From: an uncultured Prevotellaceae bacterium
GTDB taxonomy: Bacteria; Bacteroidota; Bacteroidia; Bacteroidales; Bacteroidaceae
DNA length: 5,955 nt
Assembly (NCBI GenBank): GCA_946405695.1
Contig: CAMJIA010000084.1
Location: 1-5,955 of the forward strand
Direction of reading: 5' to 3'
Below the pieces are notes generated by a model, which ran no database searches, was not told where the DNA came from, and saw only the letters and a program-made list of their open reading frames with translations. Of the stretch, positions 1-5,955 are shown one piece after another; positions within the stretch are counted from its first letter, which is position 1, and the number at the start of each line of letters is the position of its first letter. A program made the translations under genes and the position numbers.

Positions 1-84
1 ATTAGTAATGACGGCTATCATTACCAGCACCACCGCCATGATACGGTAGGTAAGACTTTTGGAAAGGGAACGATATTTTTTCAC
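1..84 (-). CDS. N-terminal fragment of a membrane protein, possibly a sensor kinase or SpoIIE-type phosphatase
   Basis: Only the first 28 codons are present; the gene runs off the left edge in frame. The protein begins with a basic stretch (MKKYRSLSKSLTYR), followed by an uninterrupted hydrophobic segment IMAVVLVMIAVIT (residues 15-27), which is a classic uncleaved membrane anchor with a cytoplasmic N-terminus. Bacteroidales sensor histidine kinases and SpoIIE/RsbU-like phosphatases often begin in this way, but no catalytic domain is visible, so the function is a guess. The start is a GTG at 84-82. The only other candidate, the ATG at 39-37, would remove the positive charges before the membrane segment. 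The TATCTTTG promoter box ends only four bases upstream of the GTG. The gene appears to be a separate transcription unit from murQ, with a probable terminator in between. Confidence 0.6.
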   Translation of the reverse strand, partial: MKKYRSLSKSLTYRIMAVVLVMIAVITN

Positions 85-88
85 AGCG

Positions 89-96
89 CAAAGATA
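89..96 (-). promoter_or_regulatory. Bacteroidetes -7 promoter box TATCTTTG
   Basis: On the minus strand the sequence TATCTTTG matches the TAnnTTTG consensus of the primary sigma factor of Bacteroidetes. No clear TTTG -33 element is found at the expected spacing; the nearest TTG (126-124) is about 27 bases upstream, which is too far. The box drives the leftmost partial gene, and its expected transcription start falls at about 83-85, on the GTG start codon itself. Confidence 0.6.
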
Positions 97-176
97 ATAT
101 TTTTTTCTGAATAGCCATATTATCAAGGAGAAAAAGAAGATAAAAGCATTTTAGCGCTCACCGAACTGATGAGTTG

Positions 177-223
177 AAAAAAGGAGAAGCTTTTCCAACA
201 ATCCCGTATTATACGATTATTGG
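177..223 (-). terminator. Putative intrinsic terminator after murQ
   Basis: It begins 11 bases after the murQ stop. On the minus strand, bases 223-195 can fold into a stem: an outer arm of 8 pairs with one G-U (223-216 with 202-195), a two-base bulge, an inner arm of 4 pairs (215-212 with 208-205), and a three-base loop. A near-palindrome around AAGCTT (183-196) follows, then six T (182-177). The T-tract is 12 bases beyond the main stem, so this is not a textbook terminator, but its position between two transcription units supports the role. Confidence 0.5.
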
Positions 224-233
224 ATAACGTTGT

Positions 234-1040
234 TCATAGGGTTGACTTGAGAGCTTCATTCACGCTGCCAGCTTTAAGCAGTAGTTGCTTCGCCTCATCA
301 TAATCCAAACCAAGATAGTCTTGAAGCATCCGTGTGCCACGGTCCACCAACTTCGTGTTGGTGAGTTGCATATTCACCATGCGGTTGTCACGAACGCGTC
401 CCATTCGTATCATAAGTGAGGTGGAAATCATGTTGAGTACCATCTTCTGCGCAGTCCCGCTCTTCATTCGACTGGAGCCTGTCACGAACTCTGGCCCTAC
501 AATGGTTTCTATAGGATAGTCGGATACAGCTGCCAATGGGGTGTCGGGATTGCTGGTGATGCACCCCGTCAGAAGATGGTTCCTGCGAGCCTGACTAACG
601 GCACCGACAACATAAGGCGTTGTGCCTGAGGCTGCAATACCCAGCACTGTATCATCCGCTGTTGGTTGATATGCCATCAGGTCAAGCCATCCCTGTCCTG
701 CATCATCTTCCGCCTTCTCTACAGCATGGCGCAAAGCCTTGTCTCCCCCTGCTATGATGCCTACCACCCATGAGTCAGGAACGCCGAACGTTGGAGGCAA
801 CTCGCTGGCATCGAGAACGCCCAGACGTCCACTGGTACCAGCCCCGACATAGAAGAGTCTGCCACCCCGTTTCATTCTCGGTTCTATGGCTTTTACCAAC
901 GCTTCAATCTGCGGTAGAGCACGCTCGACAGCCATAGCCACACCAGCGTCTTCCTCATTGATATGCGTAAGCAGTTCCGCTACCGACATCTGTTCCAGGT
1001 GTTCAAAACGGGATTCTTGTTCGGTTATTCTCTGATCCAT
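234..1040 (-). CDS. murQ: N-acetylmuramic acid 6-phosphate etherase MurQ
   Basis: MurQ cleaves the lactyl ether of MurNAc-6-phosphate, giving GlcNAc-6-phosphate and D-lactate, and acts in the cytosol in peptidoglycan recycling. The protein is a SIS-domain member with the family signature GAGTSGRLGVLDASE (66-80), then PPTFGVP and the GIIAGGD loop (94-100). Glu80 and Glu111 have the same 31-residue spacing as the catalytic Glu83 and Glu114 of E. coli MurQ. Further on are GIAASGTTPYV, TGCITSNPDTPLA and the strongly conserved VTGSSRMKSGTAQKMVLNMIST. I chose the ATG at 1040, giving 268 residues and the usual start MDQRITEQES. An upstream in-frame GTG at 1085 adds 15 residues with no family resemblance. 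The gene lies 85 bases after the receptor gene on the same strand, with no clear promoter between, so it is probably the last gene of the series. No MurNAc kinase or anhydro-MurNAc kinase gene is in the window. Confidence 0.96.
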   Translation of the reverse strand: MDQRITEQESRFEHLEQMSVAELLTHINEEDAGVAMAVERALPQIEALVKAIEPRMKRGGRLFYVGAGTSGRLGVLDASELPPTFGVPDSWVVGIIAGGDKALRHAVEKAEDDAGQGWLDLMAYQPTADDTVLGIAASGTTPYVVGAVSQARRNHLLTGCITSNPDTPLAAVSDYPIETIVGPEFVTGSSRMKSGTAQKMVLNMISTSLMIRMGRVRDNRMVNMQLTNTKLVDRGTRMLQDYLGLDYDEAKQLLLKAGSVNEALKSTL

Positions 1041-1125
1041 AGTATTACATAAAGAGATGGTCCTTAATGACTGGCGCAGAAGCACCCGCTCATTGTCTTT
1101 CTTTCAGAAAGTGCCAAAATTCTTC

Positions 1126-3138
1126 TTAAAGCAGTTTGTCCAAGTCAAGTGAAAGTCCTACGTTGAAGGATATACCTGTTGTCAGCGGAGAACAATAGTA
1201 ATAAGACTTGGGCTTATAGTTGAAAATGTTGTCAATGGCAGTGTTGAGGTTGATGCCGCGCCAAATATGGTGCTGAACCATCAGTTTCCAGATGGTATAG
1301 CCCTGGTCAACATCCTTGCGACTTGATTGCGGCTTGCCCTGGCAGCGTCCCGAGAGAGCCGCATCAAGAGCATAGTTGCGCGAGAAGCGATGGTCGTAGC
1401 CTACTCGCCAAGTGAGGGAATGTGAACGGGGCTGGTAGAACTGCGAGAAAAAGACATTGCCAGTCTCATGCATCCACGAATAGTTTAGCTTGAACGACGC
1501 ACCACAATCCCAGATGTGGGTCAAGCACATATCGATGCCCCAAACCTTGATGCCTTCTTCATTCCAGTATAGCGCGCTTTCCATACCCTCGTATTGTCCA
1601 CCGTCGATGGTGGTGATACGTTTGTCGAAGATATTGCAATAGCCCATGATGGTGAAATTATAGCGCCCATCAAGGAATCCACTATTGCGTATGCGGTTCG
1701 TGCGCTCTATGGAAACGTTGAAATTATGGCTCTTCTCTGGTTTCAGATCGGGGTTTCCACGGAGCAGATACCCCATGTTTCCCATGTCGAAGTACATGTA
1801 CATCTCCTTCAGCGTAGGGGCACGGAACCCACTGGCATAATTGGCACGAATGGTCATCCATGGTAATTTATACACGACAGCGAGACGCTCCGTGAGAGCC
1901 ATTCGTTCTGAGGCGGAGAAGTAATCGTAGCGGATACTACCCACGACATTCAGTCGCTCTGTGATGTTCCAGTCGAACTGCGCATAACAGTCAATATTGT
2001 CCTGAGAATGGCTGCTGTTGTCAACGAACTGATAGGTGGTGAGATAGTCGTGCATGAAGTCAGCTCCTACGATGAGATTGTTCTTGCCGAACGAATTGCT
2101 GAACAATGCGTGTAGGACATGCTGCCGATTGCTGTAGTCATGGTCGTGTGTGCGTGTGCCGTCAGGCAGGAAATCAGCTTTGTCATACTGGTCGTAGGCG
2201 TATGACAACTCCAAATGACGATCATAGTTCCATGCGTACCTTCCCTTCAGTCCGGCACTGTAAGCATTGAAATGATAGTCATGGGTATCGCGCTCACTGG
2301 TACGGAAGAAATAGGAACCTCTTCCTGTCAATGTCAGCTGATCAGTAGGGCGCCATATCAGTCGTTCCTTTATGTTATAGGTCTGTTGTCCATACAGACG
2401 ACTCAGGTTGGAGTCATCCGCCAGAACAGATTCGTCGTAAGGCAGGCCCTGTGCCTTCTTCATCAGCTCTATTGCAATCTCCTCTGGAGAGTGCGCCTTG
2501 GGCAGATCGACAGGGTCAATCCTTGTATGCTGGAAACTCGTCTGGGAGTTCCACTTCCCCGTGTTGAACGAAAAGCTGGCACCGTTGCGCCATTCATGGC
2601 CGAAGGTGTTAAAGCGTGAGTTCACATTGGCTGTCCAGGGTTCAAGACTCTCGCGGCTGATGATGTTGACCACGCCGCCTACAGCATTTGAGCCGTAGAG
2701 TGCAGATGACGCACCTTTCACAATCTCTATGCGCCCCACGTTGTCGAGATTCATGCGGTTGTAGTCAACGTTATCCATCGTCTCTCCTGCCATGCGCTCA
2801 CCATCGACGAGGAAGAGGACCGCATTGCCGTTGAAACCGCTCATGTTGAGGGATGTCTCCTGACTCATGGCAAAGCCAAACTCCAGCCCTGGAATCTCTT
2901 GCGTCAGCATGTCCTGGATATTGGTGGCATCGGTAATCTTGATGTCGTGGAGAGTAATCAGTCGCGTGACGACAGGAACGTCCTTCAATGCCTTAGGCGA
3001 ATGTGAAGCGGTGACGACAACGGGGTCAAGGTTTACAGTATCGCGGATGGTGGTCTGCGCAAAAATACCTATAGCTGGCATGACCAATGCCATGCCAGCC
3101 AATAAGGACCGTATGAATCTGCCCGTCATCTTCAACAT
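1126..3138 (-). CDS. TonB-dependent outer-membrane receptor (haem, metal or siderophore type)
   Basis: This 670-residue protein is a ligand-gated outer-membrane transporter. A signal peptide (1-27, cleavage probably at IFA/Q) is followed by the TonB-box-like LDPVVVTA (37-44), a plug domain (about 46-162; FLVDGERM, then IEIVKGASSALYGSNAVGGVVNII) and a beta-barrel of alternating strands to the C-terminus. There is no CarboxypepD-like N-terminal extension as in SusC proteins, and no SusD partner, so glycan import is unlikely. FRAP (438-441) and NPDL (462-465) are present, as in haem receptors such as HmuR, but similar motifs occur in other receptors. The segment between them has no His and instead has Met446, 448, 452 and 455. 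A predicted outer loop has His331, 333, 340 and 343. The protein ends in DKLL, without the usual terminal aromatic residue. The start may be Met1 (3138) or Met4 (3129). The preceding lipoprotein gene is its likely partner. The substrate cannot be assigned from sequence alone. Confidence 0.93.
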   Translation of the reverse strand: MLKMTGRFIRSLLAGMALVMPAIGIFAQTTIRDTVNLDPVVVTASHSPKALKDVPVVTRLITLHDIKITDATNIQDMLTQEIPGLEFGFAMSQETSLNMSGFNGNAVLFLVDGERMAGETMDNVDYNRMNLDNVGRIEIVKGASSALYGSNAVGGVVNIISRESLEPWTANVNSRFNTFGHEWRNGASFSFNTGKWNSQTSFQHTRIDPVDLPKAHSPEEIAIELMKKAQGLPYDESVLADDSNLSRLYGQQTYNIKERLIWRPTDQLTLTGRGSYFFRTSERDTHDYHFNAYSAGLKGRYAWNYDRHLELSYAYDQYDKADFLPDGTRTHDHDYSNRQHVLHALFSNSFGKNNLIVGADFMHDYLTTYQFVDNSSHSQDNIDCYAQFDWNITERLNVVGSIRYDYFSASERMALTERLAVVYKLPWMTIRANYASGFRAPTLKEMYMYFDMGNMGYLLRGNPDLKPEKSHNFNVSIERTNRIRNSGFLDGRYNFTIMGYCNIFDKRITTIDGGQYEGMESALYWNEEGIKVWGIDMCLTHIWDCGASFKLNYSWMHETGNVFFSQFYQPRSHSLTWRVGYDHRFSRNYALDAALSGRCQGKPQSSRKDVDQGYTIWKLMVQHHIWRGINLNTAIDNIFNYKPKSYYYCSPLTTGISFNVGLSLDLDKLL

Positions 3139-3156
3139 TCAAGGTTCAAAGTTCAA
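3129..3156 (-). repeat. Four tandem 7-bp repeats across the receptor start codon
   Basis: On the minus strand, four consecutive heptamers share TTGAA followed by two variable bases: TTGAACT, TTGAACC, TTGAATG and TTGAAGA. The first candidate ATG of the receptor gene is formed at the junction of units three and four (3138-3136), and the second ATG (3129-3127) starts on the last base of unit four. Five of seven positions are identical in all units. Confidence 0.75.
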
Positions 3157-3241
3157 TAATCGCTGTTTCTGTTGGATTTTATCCCACGTTTTCTCGGCAT
3201 GGCAAAATGAAACATTCCGCTCGTCTAGCTTAATGAAAACG

Positions 3242-3733
3242 TTACATCATTGAACCCGTAAAGTTCGTTTCCATGGACATGGGCATGTTACCATACTTCA
3301 GTGAAAATACCACGGCCACCTTTTTTTCATAGAAGATGACAGATAAATTACTGATGGTATATGCTTTCTCAACCCCACTGGCATTCGTCACCGTACCACT
3401 GTATGAAGCAACATTTCCCACGATATTCTTGTTAACCTTGGAAAGAGAGATGTTCTTTACGGTAAGTGCGGGAATCATCATCATGCCCGACTCTCCCGAT
3501 GCGGGAATCGTCATATCTATCGTTGAGTCTGAGACTTTTGTAAATTCGTACGTTGTTGTGGTGTTAGATGATTCTTCGCCCATGACCATGATAATCTCAT
3601 TGCCTGAATAAGAGCCTGCAACTTGAGCAGCCACGGCTACTTCCATATCGTCATCATCACTACCACAAGAACTAGTTCCCAACACGATGGCCACTGCCGC
3701 AACCATCATAAGCATAAAATTTTTAATTTTCAT
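3242..3733 (-). CDS. Surface-exposed calycin-like lipoprotein, Met-rich
   Basis: This 163-residue protein has a lipoprotein signal peptide (basic start, hydrophobic core, lipobox ending GTSSC with Cys23). The mature end continues GSDDDD; SDDDD is the lipoprotein export signal known from Bacteroides fragilis, so the protein is predicted to be moved to the cell surface. The rest (about 36-163) is a series of short alternating beta-strands beginning VAGSYSG and ending with a hydrophobic strand and NFTGSM, which resembles the calycin-like beta-barrel family of Bacteroidetes. The mature part has 12 Met in 141 residues, in clusters (MVM 49-51, MMM 84-86, MPMSM 150-154, MM 162-163), and no His or Trp. 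Its position just before a TonB-dependent receptor gene suggests a ligand-binding partner, analogous in layout to HmuY-HmuR, although I see no HmuY sequence motifs. It starts 35 bases after the upstream stop. Lipoprotein assignment is firm, fold moderate, ligand unknown. Confidence 0.85.
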   Translation of the reverse strand: MKIKNFMLMMVAAVAIVLGTSSCGSDDDDMEVAVAAQVAGSYSGNEIIMVMGEESSNTTTTYEFTKVSDSTIDMTIPASGESGMMMIPALTVKNISLSKVNKNIVGNVASYSGTVTNASGVEKAYTISNLSVIFYEKKVAVVFSLKYGNMPMSMETNFTGSMM

Positions 3734-3768
3734 AAATAACTATTGTAATATGTTTATAATTCTTTCTT

Positions 3769-4569
3769 TCAATCTTTCATCTTCTCCGTACCCAACTGCT
3801 GGGTCGTGTAGTCATACTCTGACCCGTAAGCGCTGTGGGGGATACTGAAGATAATGACCATGAACAAAACCGCCAGGCCAACAATCCATTTGTTGTATTT
3901 CCACTTCAACGTGACAAGTGCGACCACAAAGAACAGGAAAGACAAGAGCGTCTTGTTATCTGTAAGGTCTGTGCCGAAGGGGAATCCTGTCCACCAAGGG
4001 CCGAAAGCGGCATGCTGCACAAGAGGACCGAAGATGAAACCACCCACAAACAACGTCGCGACCGTAATCTTCAGCCACTTACGATATTCCTTGCGCGTGA
4101 TAACCAACAATAAAGTATAGACGGCAAACAACATAGCCACAAACATCAGCAGGATATGGGGAATCAGAATTCCTGCAGGAACATCATTGCGGAAACGAAT
4201 CACAACAGGCTCATCAGCAGGATAGTCCTTGCCCCCAATCGTAATATAATACTGCAGTTTCCCCGCCACAGGCTGCACGGGCAAAGCAGCCTGCAAAGCA
4301 CCGTCTTTCTGACTGAAATCCACGGTAGTATAATCGTTCCCCGTCGGATAACAGCGGTAATGAATCTGTGCCTTGGCATCAGAGGGGACACCTTTCAGCG
4401 TAACGATTTCATCGTGCTGCAAACCGTTTCTGGGTAGTTTCAACTGATAGCTCTCACCATTCAGTTCCACAGTCACTTTCTTGGGATATGTAGGTCCCGT
4501 CATACGCTGGTAGACGCTCAAGGCCAATGTGATGACAACAGCCAAAAGCCAATATAAGGATTTTTTCAT
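3769..4569 (-). CDS. Inner-membrane protein with periplasmic domain and four C-terminal membrane helices, function unknown
   Basis: I do not recognise this 266-residue protein by name. It has an N-terminal membrane anchor (4-20), a soluble, strand-rich, probably Ig-like domain (about 28-127), then four membrane helices (about 132-157, 167-187, 205-222, 228-246). Basic loops TRKEYRKWLK and KWKYNKW place those ends in the cytosol, so the Ig-like domain, the loop after helix three and the C-terminus face the periplasm. That loop reads HAAFGPWWTGFPFGTDLTDN, which looks like a conserved functional motif. His138, His186 and His245 all fall at the periplasmic ends of helices. The ATG overlaps the peptidase stop as ATGA (4569-4566), so translation is probably coupled, and the two proteins may act together. 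Metal or haem binding is conceivable but is inference only. Confidence 0.85.
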   Translation of the reverse strand: MKKSLYWLLAVVITLALSVYQRMTGPTYPKKVTVELNGESYQLKLPRNGLQHDEIVTLKGVPSDAKAQIHYRCYPTGNDYTTVDFSQKDGALQAALPVQPVAGKLQYYITIGGKDYPADEPVVIRFRNDVPAGILIPHILLMFVAMLFAVYTLLLVITRKEYRKWLKITVATLFVGGFIFGPLVQHAAFGPWWTGFPFGTDLTDNKTLLSFLFFVVALVTLKWKYNKWIVGLAVLFMVIIFSIPHSAYGSEYDYTTQQLGTEKMKD

Positions 4570-5864
4570 CTTACAGGAGGAATTAAGTGAACTTGAAAGA
4601 CAATTGTCTCTTCGTTCCGAAGAACTTTCACGGGAATGGTGGTGCCAGCCTTGAGCTCCGACAGACGCTCCATGTACTCATCAATGTCCTTGACTGGTTT
4701 GCCATCAATTTCTTGGATAATGTCGCCGCTGCGGATTCCAGCATTGTGTGCAGGTTTCCCCGCAACCACAATGTCGGCACGAAGTCCAGGAATGGTGCTC
4801 GCGCCCATGACATCCGGCATCAGACCTAAGGTAACCTTAAATTTGGCATGGCTCATTTTCTGACTGCTCGGCACATTGATATAGTCGGGTGTCTGGGGCA
4901 TAGTTGCCAATTGGGTAATCAGCTCTCGTGAGAACTCAAAAGTCTGCAGCATACCATCGTAATTCAAGGTGTTGGGCTGATCTGCCGGTGTGTGATATTC
5001 CATGTGACCACCTGTTGTAAGGAAGAGCACGGGAATGTCGACTGCCACAAACGAAGCTTGGTCGCTGGGTCCATAACCATCGGGAATACAACTGACGTGC
5101 AACCCTGTCTGTTCAGCAATATTCTCCACCATAGCCTTGAATCCGCTACTTGTTCCTGTACCAGAAATACTCATGGCATTGTCGCGCATGCGACCCACCA
5201 TGTCCAGATTCACCATAGCCACAATACCTTTTATATCATTGGGGAGATTGATGCGCTGGTTATCGCCATGCTTCATCCAATCCAGAAAGGACTTGGAACC
5301 AACAAGACCTTGTTCCTCTGCGCCAAAGAACGCAAAGATGATGCTTCGTGGCGAACGTACCTTTTTGAAGTGTCTTGCCAGTTGAAGCACCACAGCGTCA
5401 CCACTGGCATTATCATCAGCACCGGGATGCACCGCCAAGGTGTCGGGACGGCGTGAACCGGAATTTTTACCACCCAGCCCCAAATGGTCGTAATGCGAAC
5501 CAACGACAATGTATTCGTTCCTCAGGCGCTTGTCTTTCCCAGGAATCACTGCAATGATGTTATGGGTTGTACGTTTCTCCGTCTTCCCGTACGTAAAGTC
5601 ATGATAATAAGCCGTTTTCTTCTTCCCCTTGACAATCGGCTTGAGCTTCAGACTACGAATTTTGCCGACAATATAATCAGAGGCAAGGGTGTCGCCGTGG
5701 GTACCCGGATACCTGCCCCCAAGTTCCTGAGAGGCCAAGTATTCCACCGTACGACGCAAGTCATCCAGTTTCATCCACGCGTCTTGGTCAGCCTGTACCT
5801 TTTGGGCATGTGCCTGCAGGACAAGTGCGAAAGTAAGGAATAGCAAAACAAATCTTTTACCCAT
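4566..5864 (-). CDS. Exported M28-family zinc peptidase with C-terminal PDZ domain
   Basis: This 432-residue protein is a probable aminopeptidase that removes N-terminal residues from peptides using two metal ions. A Sec signal peptide (1-20, cleavage at AHA/Q, no lipobox) sends it to the periplasm or beyond. The M28 domain has the complete set of expected residues: His124 in GSHYDH with Asp126, Asp151 in GADDNASG, catalytic Glu183 and metal ligand Glu184 in GAEEQG, Asp221 in NLDMVG, and His291 in EYHTPAD. There is no inserted PA domain. Residues about 340-430 form a PDZ domain (AGIRSGDIIQEIDGKPVKD), which may bind substrate C-termini or partner proteins. The ATG at 5864 lies about 20 bases after the expected transcription start of the promoter at 5892-5899, making this the first gene of the unit. 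Substrate preference cannot be read from the sequence. Confidence 0.94.
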   Translation of the reverse strand: MGKRFVLLFLTFALVLQAHAQKVQADQDAWMKLDDLRRTVEYLASQELGGRYPGTHGDTLASDYIVGKIRSLKLKPIVKGKKKTAYYHDFTYGKTEKRTTHNIIAVIPGKDKRLRNEYIVVGSHYDHLGLGGKNSGSRRPDTLAVHPGADDNASGDAVVLQLARHFKKVRSPRSIIFAFFGAEEQGLVGSKSFLDWMKHGDNQRINLPNDIKGIVAMVNLDMVGRMRDNAMSISGTGTSSGFKAMVENIAEQTGLHVSCIPDGYGPSDQASFVAVDIPVLFLTTGGHMEYHTPADQPNTLNYDGMLQTFEFSRELITQLATMPQTPDYINVPSSQKMSHAKFKVTLGLMPDVMGASTIPGLRADIVVAGKPAHNAGIRSGDIIQEIDGKPVKDIDEYMERLSELKAGTTIPVKVLRNEETIVFQVHLIPPVR

Positions 5865-5891
5865 GAATCATACCACGCTTAAATTCGGCTG

Positions 5892-5899
5892 CAAAGATA
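5892..5899 (-). promoter_or_regulatory. Bacteroidetes -7 promoter box TATCTTTG for the peptidase-led operon
   Basis: The minus-strand TATCTTTG is identical to the box before the leftmost gene and fits the TAnnTTTG consensus. The expected transcription start is near 5885-5888, leaving a leader of roughly 20 bases before the ATG at 5864. I find no TTTG -33 element at the usual spacing. The remaining bases to the right edge (5900-5955) are AT-rich and show no gene or operator that I can identify. Confidence 0.65.
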
Positions 5900-5955
5900 C
5901 GACAAACAATTGAATCTCACTATCCCTATTTATAATGATTTATCAATTTAACCTG

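Noticed and set aside
166..180. CTGATGA followed by GAAA on the plus strand, the two core boxes of a hammerhead ribozyme
   Set aside because: Only three bases separate the boxes, so no stem II can form, and I see no flanking stems I and III. Chance match.
2215..2619. Open frame of 134 codons on the plus strand inside the receptor gene
   Set aside because: It is antisense to well-formed beta-barrel coding sequence, with no recognisable protein features and no promoter box.
1126..3138. SusC-type glycan importer
   Set aside because: The receptor is only 670 residues, lacks the N-terminal CarboxypepD-like domain, and no SusD-like gene or glycoside hydrolase is present.
3202..3209. Possible promoter box TCATTTTG before the receptor gene on the minus strand
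   Set aside because: It departs from TAnnTTTG at the important second base and has no -33 partner, so it is too weak to call.
2867..3253. Plus-strand frame of 128 codons covering the gap before the receptor gene
   Set aside because: Most of it is antisense to the signal peptide and plug of the receptor and it ends inside the lipoprotein gene; composition is not protein-like.
3242..3733. HmuY orthologue
   Set aside because: The layout with a downstream receptor is similar, but the protein is shorter and I cannot see HmuY motifs; the strand pattern fits the calycin-like family better.
4992..5456. Open frame of 154 codons on the plus strand inside the peptidase gene
   Set aside because: It lies antisense to a gene with a complete set of M28 catalytic residues, and its translation is Cys/His-rich without domain pattern. 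It is a shadow frame.

Overview
The window looks like the chromosome of a member of the Bacteroidales, most likely a Prevotella-type organism. The evidence is the Bacteroidetes-type promoter box TATCTTTG in front of two genes, a lipoprotein carrying the Bacteroides surface-export signature SDDDD right after its lipidated cysteine, signal peptides cleaved in front of Gln, AT-rich leaders without strong Shine-Dalgarno sequences, and a MurQ of the Bacteroidales kind. The genus is inferred from overall resemblance only.

All genes lie on the minus strand and are transcribed from right to left. In transcription order they are: an exported M28 zinc peptidase with a C-terminal PDZ domain (5864-4566); a 266-residue inner-membrane protein of unknown function whose start overlaps the peptidase stop as ATGA (4569-3769); a small, Met-rich, calycin-like lipoprotein predicted to be surface exposed (3733-3242); a TonB-dependent outer-membrane receptor (3138-1126); and the cytosolic peptidoglycan-recycling enzyme MurQ (1040-234). 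A Bacteroidetes-type promoter box lies before the peptidase at 5892-5899, and a hairpin plus T-tract follows murQ at 177-223. I see no convincing promoter inside the series, so it may be one five-gene operon. A second promoter box at 89-96 precedes an incomplete gene that leaves the window at base 1; its N-terminus looks like a membrane-anchored signalling protein.

The functional centre is the pair of surface lipoprotein and TonB-dependent receptor, which suggests capture at the cell surface and energised import of an unidentified ligand. Several details point to haem or a metal: methionine clusters in the lipoprotein and in the receptor segment between its FRAP and NPDL motifs, a His/Asp-rich receptor loop, and three histidines that all fall at the predicted periplasmic face of the inner-membrane protein. 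This remains a hypothesis. An alternative is that the peptidase, receptor and MurQ together salvage peptides or cell-wall material.

Other structure outside the genes is an array of four 7-bp repeats lying across the start codon region of the receptor gene, and a promoter box so close to the first codon of the leftmost gene that its mRNA may be leaderless. The gene-free gaps (85-233, 1041-1125, 3139-3241, 3734-3768, 5865-5955) are all short. No RNA gene, CRISPR array, insertion sequence or phage feature was recognised.
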